The notes under the pieces: model-generated
What the model was told of the DNA's origin: nothing
Database searches by the model: none
Seen by the model: only the letters and a program-made list of their open reading frames with translations
Source: JAEUIT01 sp034439815
GTDB taxonomy: Bacteria > Planctomycetota > Phycisphaerae > Phycisphaerales > SM1A02
DNA length: 17,461 bases
Reading direction: 5' to 3'
Assembly (NCBI GenBank): GCA_034439815.1
Contig: JAWXBD010000078.1
Location: 1-17,461 of the forward strand
Translations under genes and position numbers: made by a program
Shown here: positions 1 to 6,756 of the stretch, one piece after another
Numbering within the stretch: position 1 is the stretch's first letter
How the letters are laid out: every line of letters starts with the position of its first letter

Positions 1-1647
1 ATCGGCCAAGAGCAGCATGTCCTGCACGGCGCGGGCATACGAGAGATTCTGATTCGTCCACAGACCGGTGTCGCTGAGACGCATGCGGGCCGCGCGGCCG
101 CGCAGGTCTGCCAGCTTCGCCCGCGCCTGCAGCAGGCGCGCTTCGTCTTTGACGACGGTTGACGCTTCCGTCATTTCGTCGCCCAGCAGTCGGCCGAGTT
201 CGTAGGGATTCTCGGTGCCGGTGCCGCGCAGGAGACCGTCGTGGCGCTCCTCTTCGGCGAGCGCGCTGGTGTCGAACAATCCCGCGCCGGCTTCCGCCGC
301 GCCTGCCTTGCGATCGCGTACGTAGTTCGCGACGCTCAGGCCGCAGAACAGTCCGTCGAAGATGCACGACAGCAGCGCGTTCGCCCCGAGCCGGTTCGCG
401 CCGTGGTATTGATAGTTCACTTCACCGAACGCATACAGCCCGGTGATGTTGGTCATCATGTTGTTCGCGGCACCGATCTTCATGCCTTTCGCGTCGTCGT
501 TCGCGGTATAGACGGTGTAGAGCCCGCCCATCGAGTAATGAACGCCGGGGAAAATCTTCATCGGGACTTCAGCAGGATCTTCGCCCACGAATTTGCGATA
601 GATCTCGATGATGCCGCCGAGCTTCTTGTCGAGATACTCGCGTCCGAGATGCGTGAGATCGAGGTAGACCTGACGCTCGCCGCCGACACCCAGTCCGTCC
701 TTCACGCAGACGTTGAAGATCTCGCGGGTCGCGATGTCGCGCGGCACAAGATTGCCGTACGCGGGGTAGCGCTCCTCAAGAAAGTAATAGCGTTCGGCGA
801 TCGGGATGCTCAGCGGATCGCGCGAGTCGCCCTTGGTGCGGGGAACCCACACGCGTCCGCCTTCGCCGCGCGCTGATTCACTCATCAGCCGCAGCTTGTC
901 GGCGCCTGGAATTGCCGTCGGATGCACCTGGATGAACTCGCCGTTGCCGTACCAGACGCCGTGGCGGTAACACCGCGCCGCCGCGGCGCCGGTGCACATC
1001 ACCGAGTTGGTGCTTTTCCCGAACACGAGGCCGCAGCCGCCGGTGGCCATCACCACTGCATCGCCGCGGAACGCGCGGATCTGCATCGTCCTGAGATCCT
1101 GCGCGACGATCCCTTGGGAGATGCCGTTGTCGTCGATGACCGGCCGCAGAAACTCCCAGTGCTCGTACTTCGTGACCTTGCCCTCGGTCTCCCATCGCCG
1201 TACCTGCTCGTCGAGCGCATATAGCAGCTGCTGCCCGGTCGTCGCGCCGGCAAAATGCGTGCGCTTGTGCAGCGAGCCGCCGAACAGCCGCAGATCGCGC
1301 TGCCCTTCGAGTGTGCGGTTGAACGGCACGCCCATGCGGTCGAGCAGGTCGATGATTCTCGGCGCCCAGTGCGTCATTTCGTAGACCGGCGGCTGATTCG
1401 CCAGAAAGTCGCCGCCGTATACGGTCTCGTCGAAGTGCTCGAACTCCGAGTAGCCCTGCTGCCGCGCGATGTCATTGCAGGCGTTGATGCCGCCCTGCGC
1501 GCAGACCGAGTGTGAGCGCTTGACAGGCACCATGGAGAACAGGTCGACTGCGACGCCGGCTTCGGCGATCCGCAAGGTTGCCGCGAGGCCAGCAAGGCCG
1601 CCGCCGACCACAATCACGCGTCGTTTGGAATTGAGAACGGCACTCAT
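1..1647 (-). CDS. sdhA: Succinate dehydrogenase flavoprotein subunit, partial (3' end beyond window)
   Basis: This is the catalytic subunit of succinate dehydrogenase (complex II). It oxidises succinate to fumarate on a covalently bound FAD at the cytoplasmic face of the membrane. The frame is open for 549 codons and runs off the left edge with no stop. Seen in the translation: an N-terminal dinucleotide-binding motif VVGGGLAG at residues 13-20; the FAD-attachment stretch RSHSVCAQGG, with His46 as the expected covalent ligand; the active-site segment HPTA from residue 242; and RGEGG from residue 260. The sequence style matches the Bacillus-type SdhA that pairs with a single five-helix cytochrome b. 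The ATG start at 1647 overlaps the stop of sdhC as ATGA, which implies translational coupling. A fumarate reductase role cannot be excluded from sequence, but the context favours SDH. The subunit normally has roughly 580-650 residues, so only a short C-terminal part is missing. Confidence 0.96.
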   Translation of the reverse strand, partial: MSAVLNSKRRVIVVGGGLAGLAATLRIAEAGVAVDLFSMVPVKRSHSVCAQGGINACNDIARQQGYSEFEHFDETVYGGDFLANQPPVYEMTHWAPRIIDLLDRMGVPFNRTLEGQRDLRLFGGSLHKRTHFAGATTGQQLLYALDEQVRRWETEGKVTKYEHWEFLRPVIDDNGISQGIVAQDLRTMQIRAFRGDAVVMATGGCGLVFGKSTNSVMCTGAAAARCYRHGVWYGNGEFIQVHPTAIPGADKLRLMSESARGEGGRVWVPRTKGDSRDPLSIPIAERYYFLEERYPAYGNLVPRDIATREIFNVCVKDGLGVGGERQVYLDLTHLGREYLDKKLGGIIEIYRKFVGEDPAEVPMKIFPGVHYSMGGLYTVYTANDDAKGMKIGAANNMMTNITGLYAFGEVNYQYHGANRLGANALLSCIFDGLFCGLSVANYVRDRKAGAAEAGAGLFDTSALAEEERHDGLLRGTGTENPYELGRLLGDEMTEASTVVKDEARLLQARAKLADLRGRAARMRLSDTGLWTNQNLSYARAVQDMLLLAD

Positions 1648-2474
1648 CGCTGATGCATCCGCTGTTCGACGTCTTTCGCCCGTTCCACATCGAGCGTGCT
1701 GAATCCGACGACGGCCGCGACACCTGCACCTGCGAGGCCCAGGCCGACCGCCGCACAGACGTAACCCCATCGACGCTGCGCCTGGACGCTGACGGTCAGT
1801 CCCCACGTGATGGCAGCGGTCCACAGGCCGTTCGCGAAGTGAAAGACCAGTGCGAGCACGCAAACGAGATAAAACGCTGCGATGAGCAAGCCAGCGCTGC
1901 CGTCCTGAAGATGTGTCGCGAGGCTCGACGAGGCCGCGTGCGGATCGAATCCCGGCAGCAGTCCTCCCCACGTCCATCCCCAGCGGAGGCTCGACAGATG
2001 CATCAGGATGAACAGAAATCCGACGTAGCCGGTGAGGCGCTGCAGCGTGTACCGCACGTTGTCTTGATATCGATAGCGATCAGTATTCGAGCGGCCGGTG
2101 CGGGCGAAGTAAATGCCCATGAGCGCGTGAAACGCGAGCGGCAACCACAGCACGACAACCTCGATAAGGACGAGGGCCGGGAGGCCGTGGATGAAGTCAA
2201 CCTCGTGCTGGAATGTCGCGATGCCGGCGTCCGCGCGATCGATGCCGTCGAACTTCGATCCGTTCAGCATCGATCCCCAGACGATCGAGGAGTTCGTCGT
2301 CAGGTGCGGAAAGAGGAATACGCCGATCGGCACAACACCGCTCAGCGAGTGCAGTCGACGCAGCAGGTGATAGTGGCGGTCCACGAAAGCTCGCGCGCCA
2401 GATCGCGCCGCTGGCGCGGATGATTCGCGGGTCGGTTGGCCGGGGTCTTGCGCGGCCGGCGCGGATGCGGACAT
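1644..2474 (-). CDS. sdhC: Succinate dehydrogenase cytochrome b subunit (five-helix, Bacillus type)
   Basis: This membrane anchor of succinate dehydrogenase carries haem b and passes electrons from the iron-sulfur subunit to quinone. The 276-residue product has a polar 30-residue N-terminus followed by about five hydrophobic helices (near residues 45-60, 97-122, 147-162, 193-212 and 237-258). Histidines sit in characteristic places: H42 (RLHSLSG), H116 (FHALMG), H159 (LMHLSS) and H212 (FHFANGLW). These are the expected axial ligands of a di-haem cytochrome b558; H57 is an additional histidine. The HFANGLW motif is typical of Bacillus-type SdhC. The protein is longer than the roughly 200-residue Bacillus form because of N- and C-terminal extensions. 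No good Shine-Dalgarno site is seen at the chosen ATG; the nearest GAGG lies about 14 bases upstream. It lies 59 bases after the DUF1844 gene and overlaps sdhA by 4 bases, so it is probably co-transcribed with both. Confidence 0.92.
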   Translation of the reverse strand: MSASAPAAQDPGQPTRESSAPAARSGARAFVDRHYHLLRRLHSLSGVVPIGVFLFPHLTTNSSIVWGSMLNGSKFDGIDRADAGIATFQHEVDFIHGLPALVLIEVVVLWLPLAFHALMGIYFARTGRSNTDRYRYQDNVRYTLQRLTGYVGFLFILMHLSSLRWGWTWGGLLPGFDPHAASSSLATHLQDGSAGLLIAAFYLVCVLALVFHFANGLWTAAITWGLTVSVQAQRRWGYVCAAVGLGLAGAGVAAVVGFSTLDVERAKDVEQRMHQR

Positions 2475-2533
2475 GCTCGTACTGACGCCTCAACAATGAT
2501 GCTTGAACGCGGGCACAGGACGGTGGACGGCGC

Positions 2534-3226
2534 TTAGGTCTCGATGATTGGTCGCCGCGGTGCGGGTCCGCTGCCGGCCAGGCCCATTCCCGGGCCGCCC
2601 ATTCCCGGGCCGCCCATTCCCGGGCCGCCCATTTGGGGGCCGCCCAGCATCGCCCCGCCCCCAGGACCGGCGACTGCACCCTTCTGGACTTGTTGTGCGA
2701 CGAGCGTCGCGATCTGCATGAAGCGCGAGCTGAGCTGCCCAAGAATGTCCGTGAGATCGCGGACTTCTTCGGTCGTCAGGTTGCCCTTGGTCTTCTCTTC
2801 CAGCACACCCAAGAGATCGATGGCGAAGCGGGCGCCGATCAAGTCGACGACCACCCGTCCGTTCTCATCGCCATACGCGCCCAAGCCCATCATTGCCTGC
2901 GACGCCAAGATGCCCATAAGGCTCTTGAAATCGGCGGGGGGCATCTCTTCTTCGGCCCCCGCCTGCGCGTCGCCCTCAGGACCAGCGCCGGAAGTCGCTT
3001 CCCGTCGGGCGCCGGGCGCGCTGCCGGCGCCGCCTGGGCCTAGACCTCGCGCCCCTTGCGCCCCTTGCGCCCCTTGCGGCGGGCGGGCGGCTCGCTCGCG
3101 CTCGCGTTCGATCTCCATCTTGGCAAGCCGTTCCTTCTCGGCGTGCGCCTGGGCTTTCCAGTCACTGTCAATGTGAAGCTTCGGCGTGGCGGATGGCTGG
3201 TCGGGCGAATCGGATTGGACAGACAT
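2534..3226 (-). CDS. DUF1844 domain protein
   Basis: This is a small, probably cytoplasmic protein of unknown function, 230 residues from the chosen start. Residues 18-45 form a charged, helical N-terminus (HIDSDWKAQAHAEKERL) typical of planctomycete DUF1844 proteins. Residues 50-95 are a low-complexity Gly/Ala/Pro/Gln linker. Residues 98-178 are the DUF1844 core, recognisable from FKSLMGILASQAMMGLG and, further on, IDLLGVLEEKTKGNLT. Residues 185-220 are Gly/Pro/Met repeats. The frame extends 13 codons further upstream, but the ATG at 3226 has a GGAG five bases before it and gives the usual family N-terminus, so I chose it. The gene is the first of a likely operon with sdhC and sdhA; a functional link to the dehydrogenase is only inferred from position. 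The family identity is fairly sure; the function is not known. Confidence 0.88.
   Translation of the reverse strand: MSVQSDSPDQPSATPKLHIDSDWKAQAHAEKERLAKMEIERERERAARPPQGAQGAQGARGLGPGGAGSAPGARREATSGAGPEGDAQAGAEEEMPPADFKSLMGILASQAMMGLGAYGDENGRVVVDLIGARFAIDLLGVLEEKTKGNLTTEEVRDLTDILGQLSSRFMQIATLVAQQVQKGAVAGPGGGAMLGGPQMGGPGMGGPGMGGPGMGLAGSGPAPRRPIIET
2583..2642 (-). repeat. Four tandem 15-bp repeats in the DUF1844 gene
   Basis: The unit cccattcccgggccg (plus strand) occurs three times exactly at 2583, 2598 and 2613, with a fourth diverged copy at 2628-2642. It encodes Gly-Met-Gly-Gly-Pro type repeats in the C-terminal tail. The near-identity at the DNA level suggests recent slippage expansion. 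Confidence 0.9.
3050..3076 (-). repeat. Three tandem 9-bp repeats in the DUF1844 gene
   Basis: The plus-strand unit cgccccttg is repeated three times exactly. It encodes Gln-Gly-Ala triplets in the linker before the DUF1844 core and is another likely slippage tract. Confidence 0.85.
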
Positions 3227-3231
3227 GGCAA

Positions 3232-3235
3232 CTCC
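3232..3235 (-). promoter_or_regulatory. Ribosome binding site deciding the DUF1844 protein start
   Basis: On the minus strand this reads GGAG, five bases before the ATG at 3226. The longer frame start 39 bases upstream has no comparable site, so this favours the shorter protein. Confidence 0.6.
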
Positions 3236-3312
3236 AGAACGACGGCACACTCGCGACGCGGACAATCGGGCGAAGCGTGAGCCGGCGCGGACTCGAATAC
3301 GGCAGGCCGCGG

Positions 3313-3318
3313 AGTATA
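3313..3318 (-). promoter_or_regulatory. Possible -10 element upstream of the DUF1844-sdhC-sdhA operon
   Basis: The minus strand reads TATACT here, close to the TATAAT consensus, about 87 bases before the ATG at 3226 and within the divergent intergenic region 3227-3421. No convincing -35 hexamer sits at 16-18 bases, so this is tentative. Confidence 0.25.
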
Positions 3319-3421
3319 GACGCTCCCGGCCCAGACCCCGGCAAGGGACCCTCGCAATCGTCAGGCGCGCGCGCGGCGGCGCTCATCTGCAGCAGCGAAG
3401 AACGCATGTACACTTCGCCGC

Positions 3422-4807
3422 GTGCCACCGATTCCATTGAACATGCCGGTTGGTCGGGCGCTCTGTGCCGGGGTCGTGGGCGTGCTCGCCGGACTGGGCG
3501 CTGTCGGCTGCGATAGTCTCGACGTCACCGAGTCGAAGTCGCGTGCGGTGTCTCTGGCCGACTTCAGCATGCCGTCAACGTCCTCGCGAGCGGCGCCGCG
3601 CGCGTACTACGTGGATACCGCGGGCCCGGAGCTTTCGGCGGGGTCGGTCACCGGCGACCGTTCAGCTGCGTTGATTGACGACGATGCGGAACTGCTGGCT
3701 GGCGATGACTCGTTGGGCGCAGTGCCTGGTGCGGTGTCGGCAGCCGGAGGGCGAGCTGCGTCTGTTCCGACGGGTCCCGATCGTGCTGCGCAGGCACTCG
3801 GCGCCGACGAACTGGAAGCGGAGGAGGATCGGCGCTGGATGATCGACGGACTCGTCGGTCAGATCAACGGACGTCCAGTGTTCGCAGACGATTTCATGCT
3901 GACGCTCGAACCGAAGTTGCTGGAGTTTGCCGCGCTGAGCGATCGCGCAGTCGGGCGCCAGGCGATGGTGGAACTGATTCGCGATCGATTTCAGAATTGG
4001 GTCAACAGCGAGCTCATCATTTCTGAGGCGGAGAATCAGTTGTCGCCCGAGCAGCAGCAGGGCCTGTTCGCGTGGCTGCGGTCCATTCAGGAAACGGAGA
4101 TCGCCAGCCGCGGCGGCACGCTCGCGGAGGCGCAGCAGAGCCTCGAAGAAGATCTGGGGATGCAGATCGAGGAGTTCCTTCAGGTGCGGCGCGATATGGG
4201 TCTCGCCCGCTACCTCATCGACCGCAAGGTGAAGCCACGGACGATTGTGTCGTGGCGTGACATCGAGCGCGAATACGGGCGACGGGCCGCGGAATTTAAC
4301 CCGCCGGCGAAGGTCGCAATCGGCAGGGTGTTTGCGGACGAGAAAGCAGAGCCGGAGCGCGCTGCGAGGGTGAAGACGATGGTGGAAGCCGGCCAGTCGT
4401 TCGAGGCCATTGCGGCGGAACTCGAGCTCGCGAACGGCGGCGTGCTTGCCGAGGTGGTGGTCGAGCCCGGGCAGAGCGTTGACGAGGCAATTGTGGCTTC
4501 GGATCTCGCTGATTCCCTCAAAGCTGCGCTGCGGGGGGTTGAGGTCGGCAGCATCACGGGACCGATCAAGGTGCGCGATGCGCTGGCGTGGTTCGCGCTC
4601 CTGGGTGTTTCGCAAGGGGTGGCGCGCGATATCTACGATCCCGACGTGCAACTCCAGATCAAGGCAGAGTTGAACGTGCGGCGCGGCGACGTCGAGCAGA
4701 GGCGCTATCTAGCTCAGCTCCGCAGTCGCCGGATCTCCGCGGACATCGACCGCATCGAAGAACGTCTGATGATCATGGCCCTGCGCCGCTACTGGCTGTC
4801 CGGCTGA
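3422..4807 (+). CDS. SurA/PpiC-like periplasmic lipoprotein (putative peptidyl-prolyl isomerase or chaperone)
   Basis: This is a predicted exported lipoprotein that probably helps fold envelope proteins. The N-terminus has a short positive region, a hydrophobic stretch and a lipobox ending in GAVGC, with Cys30 as the lipidated residue counting from the GTG start. Residues 31-130 are a low-complexity linker rich in Ala, Asp and Ser. Residues 133-260 resemble a SurA-type N-terminal chaperone domain: GQINGRPVFADDF followed by helices including WVNSELIISEAENQL. Residues 290-400 look like a diverged parvulin (PpiC) fold, with PPAKVAIGRVF and then FEAIAAEL. Catalytic capability is uncertain because the usual parvulin signature is weak. 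The listed start is the GTG at 3422; the ATG at 3443 is equally possible and also leaves a complete lipoprotein signal. Neither has a clear Shine-Dalgarno site. The gene is divergent from the DUF1844 gene and convergent with yraN. Confidence 0.75.
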   Translation: MPPIPLNMPVGRALCAGVVGVLAGLGAVGCDSLDVTESKSRAVSLADFSMPSTSSRAAPRAYYVDTAGPELSAGSVTGDRSAALIDDDAELLAGDDSLGAVPGAVSAAGGRAASVPTGPDRAAQALGADELEAEEDRRWMIDGLVGQINGRPVFADDFMLTLEPKLLEFAALSDRAVGRQAMVELIRDRFQNWVNSELIISEAENQLSPEQQQGLFAWLRSIQETEIASRGGTLAEAQQSLEEDLGMQIEEFLQVRRDMGLARYLIDRKVKPRTIVSWRDIEREYGRRAAEFNPPAKVAIGRVFADEKAEPERAARVKTMVEAGQSFEAIAAELELANGGVLAEVVVEPGQSVDEAIVASDLADSLKAALRGVEVGSITGPIKVRDALAWFALLGVSQGVARDIYDPDVQLQIKAELNVRRGDVEQRRYLAQLRSRRISADIDRIEERLMIMALRRYWLSG

Positions 4808-4877
4808 TCAGGGTGCGTGCGTGCGTTCGTGCGACCGTGCTTTCATCGGTTCATTCCGTTCATTCCTTTCAATCTGT

Positions 4878-5429
4878 TCATGGCCGAAGCACGCCCCGAC
4901 GGCGAGGCATCGGCCCGTCGTCAACTGCCGCGACGAAGTGATGGGCGACACGGTCGTGCGATCGTACTGAGCGCGAAGCGCCTGACGCTGCTGTAGTCCC
5001 GGCGTCGGTGACGGAATCAGTCTCCTTCGCATGCGCCGCATCGGCGCTTCGATCCGCCCCGGACGCGAGCTGCACGGTGATGACATCGATCCTTGGCACC
5101 GCCCCACGACAGCGCGGATCGCGAGACAATCGGATCGCAAGACGTCGCAGGCGCGATGCTTTCTCGGGACCGACCTGCAGCTCGGGGCCCATCGCGCCGC
5201 CAGAACTCGACTTGACTTCGACGAGCACTACCTGGCCATACGGATCAAGGGCGAGAAGATCTCCCTCGTCGTGTCCGCGCCGCACATTGGCGTCCAGTAT
5301 TTCCCAGTCGCGCGCGACGAGATATCGCGCAGCCGCCTGCTCTCCACGATCGGCCGGCCAACAGCGCTGCGGCAACAGCGCCCAGATTTCGCGCCCGATC
5401 CAGCGCACGACTCCGGACGCAATGCGCAC
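4878..5429 (-). CDS. yraN: UPF0102 (YraN family) nuclease-like protein
   Basis: This is a 183-residue member of the UPF0102/YraN family, which has the restriction-endonuclease-like fold of Holliday-junction resolvases; its cellular role is not established. Seen: G29-E30 in RGEQAAARYL; E55 and D57 in HDEGDLLA, where the family usually has GEIDLIA; VLVEVKSS with E71 and K73, the core catalytic-type motif; K90; and RIDVITV with D115. Residues 1-25 precede the core, and residues 124-183 form a polar Ser/Arg/Asp-rich tail longer than the roughly 120-residue family norm. The start is GTG, supported by a full AAGGAGG five bases upstream. The gene follows sppA by 44 bases on the same strand and is probably the last gene of that operon. 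It converges on the lipoprotein gene, with 70 bases between them and no evident terminator hairpin. Confidence 0.87.
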   Translation of the reverse strand: MRIASGVVRWIGREIWALLPQRCWPADRGEQAAARYLVARDWEILDANVRRGHDEGDLLALDPYGQVVLVEVKSSSGGAMGPELQVGPEKASRLRRLAIRLSRDPRCRGAVPRIDVITVQLASGADRSADAAHAKETDSVTDAGTTAASGASRSVRSHDRVAHHFVAAVDDGPMPRRRGVLRP

Positions 5430-5434
5430 GACCG

Positions 5435-5441
5435 CCTCCTT
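5435..5441 (-). promoter_or_regulatory. Strong ribosome binding site for yraN (GTG start)
   Basis: The minus strand reads AAGGAGG, a full match to the anti-Shine-Dalgarno core, five bases before the GTG at 5429. It fixes the non-ATG start. Confidence 0.85.
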
Positions 5442-5473
5442 CAGAAGTAAGAAGTAATCCGCTCGTTCGTGCG

Positions 5474-6607
5474 TCAGTGCCAGCGGTACTCAAGGCGCGG
5501 CGTCGACAGCTCAATCATCGCGTCGCGAATCGCCGCGGATTCACGGGTGCCGATTGCAGGCTGTCTGGCTACATCGGATCGCAGGTGGCCCCGCAATTGG
5601 CCCAGCAGACTCGGCCCAAACAGCGGCGCCGGTTCGAACAGTCGAACACACTGCGCGCTCTTGGAGGGTAGCGACGCGAGTCGCTCTGCAGTCGTGATCG
5701 CATCATCGAGGTAGCCGATCGAGTCAATCAGCCCGATCTCGATCGCCTGCTCGGCAGTGAAGATCCGACCGTCGAGGGCCGCGCGCAGCTTCTCAGGATC
5801 GGCCGCCTTGGAACCGCGGCCCGTCATCACGCGCTTCGCGAACGTCGTGTACGAATGATCAAGCAATCCCTGCACGACCGCCTTGTCGGTCGGCAACCAC
5901 CGGCGGTATGGATCATTGGCGTCACCTTTCTGCGGAGAACCGTCGGCCACCATGGTCACCGGTTCGACACCGATTTTCTCCATCAGGTCGCCGAATGTGA
6001 AGACTGACGCGATGACGCCCACGGATCCCGTGATACCCGTCTCCTCGCACACAATGTGATCGGAAGCGCAGCTGACGTACACGCCACCGGACGCCGCCAC
6101 CCCGCCGTAACTGGCAACGACGGGAAGCCCAGCCTCCTGCAGCCGTCCGATCTCGCGCCAGATGCGGTCGCTGGGGCTTACGCCGCCGCCGGGACTGTCG
6201 ACCCGCAGCACGACGCTGCGGAACGACGTGTCCGCGAGCACGTAGTCGACGGCACGCGCCACCTCGGCGCTCATCGCGTCGTCGATCGATCCTTCGATCG
6301 CGATGATCGCGACACGCTTGTCCGAGTCTCCGGCGCGGACCGTGTATTCGAGCGGGAGTCCGCGTCCGCCCGGTCCCGCCGGCATCAGCGTCGCCGCAAA
6401 GCCGAACACGATGCCCGCGATGAAGAAGCCCGCGAACATGATGAGCGCGAGGACGAAGACCAGGGCCTGAGCGAAGCCGCCGCGCCTCGCGACGACGTGC
6501 ACGACAGCGGGTGAGGATGCCGAAGCTGGCTCGATCCGCGCACCGGTGAGGTGTGGGGGCAGCTGCGCAGGGAAGCCTGAAGGAGGAGGTGGGGGGTTCG
6601 TGCTCAT
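5474..6607 (-). CDS. sppA: Signal peptide peptidase SppA, S49 serine peptidase
   Basis: This membrane-bound serine/lysine peptidase degrades cleaved signal peptides in the membrane. The 377-residue product has a proline-rich cytoplasmic N-terminus (1-45), one transmembrane helix (about 48-75) and a single S49 domain (about 95-330). Key motifs: VLRVDSPGGGV at 133-143; GGVAASGGVYVS with the nucleophile Ser173; TGITGSVGVI; and SPQKGD with the probable general base Lys227. The Ser-Lys spacing of 54 is close to that of Bacillus SppA. GRIFTAEQAIEIGLID is the conserved C-terminal segment. The single-domain form resembles the short Bacillus-type SppA rather than the doubled E. coli enzyme. No clear Shine-Dalgarno site precedes the ATG. 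It lies 149 bases after the CvpA-like gene and 44 bases before yraN, on the same strand. Confidence 0.94.
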   Translation of the reverse strand: MSTNPPPPPSGFPAQLPPHLTGARIEPASASSPAVVHVVARRGGFAQALVFVLALIMFAGFFIAGIVFGFAATLMPAGPGGRGLPLEYTVRAGDSDKRVAIIAIEGSIDDAMSAEVARAVDYVLADTSFRSVVLRVDSPGGGVSPSDRIWREIGRLQEAGLPVVASYGGVAASGGVYVSCASDHIVCEETGITGSVGVIASVFTFGDLMEKIGVEPVTMVADGSPQKGDANDPYRRWLPTDKAVVQGLLDHSYTTFAKRVMTGRGSKAADPEKLRAALDGRIFTAEQAIEIGLIDSIGYLDDAITTAERLASLPSKSAQCVRLFEPAPLFGPSLLGQLRGHLRSDVARQPAIGTRESAAIRDAMIELSTPRLEYRWH

Positions 6608-6637
6608 CGTGGCGCGATGGTACCGCCCCGGAATTCA

Positions 6638-6655
6638 GCCCCTGAGAAAAGGGGC
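6638..6655. other. Short inverted repeat in the gap before sppA
   Basis: GCCCCT and AGGGGC form a 6-bp perfect stem around a 6-base loop, 31 bases upstream of the sppA start and within the 149-base spacer after the CvpA-like gene. Neither strand has a proper T-tract next to it, so a terminator is not supported. It could be an mRNA processing or translation-control hairpin, or chance. Confidence 0.3.
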
Positions 6656-6756
6656 AAATTTCGCCGCAAAACACCGGGTCGTGCTGATGTCAGCTGAATC
6701 GCTGGGCAGCTCGTCGGCCGCGGGGATGCGGCGGCGCCCGCAGCGCCCGCCGGGCG

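Noticed and set aside
1653..2423. 256-codon plus-strand open frame opposite sdhC
   Set aside because: sdhC has five helices with placed haem histidines and overlaps sdhA by ATGA; the opposite product is charged and featureless.
3662..4651. 329-codon minus-strand open frame opposite the SurA-like lipoprotein gene
   Set aside because: The plus-strand frame has a lipoprotein signal and SurA-like motifs; the opposite frame has neither.
4808..4877. Possible bidirectional terminator between the convergent lipoprotein and yraN genes
   Set aside because: The gap holds only repeated gtgc and ttcat runs; no stable hairpin with a T-tract was found.
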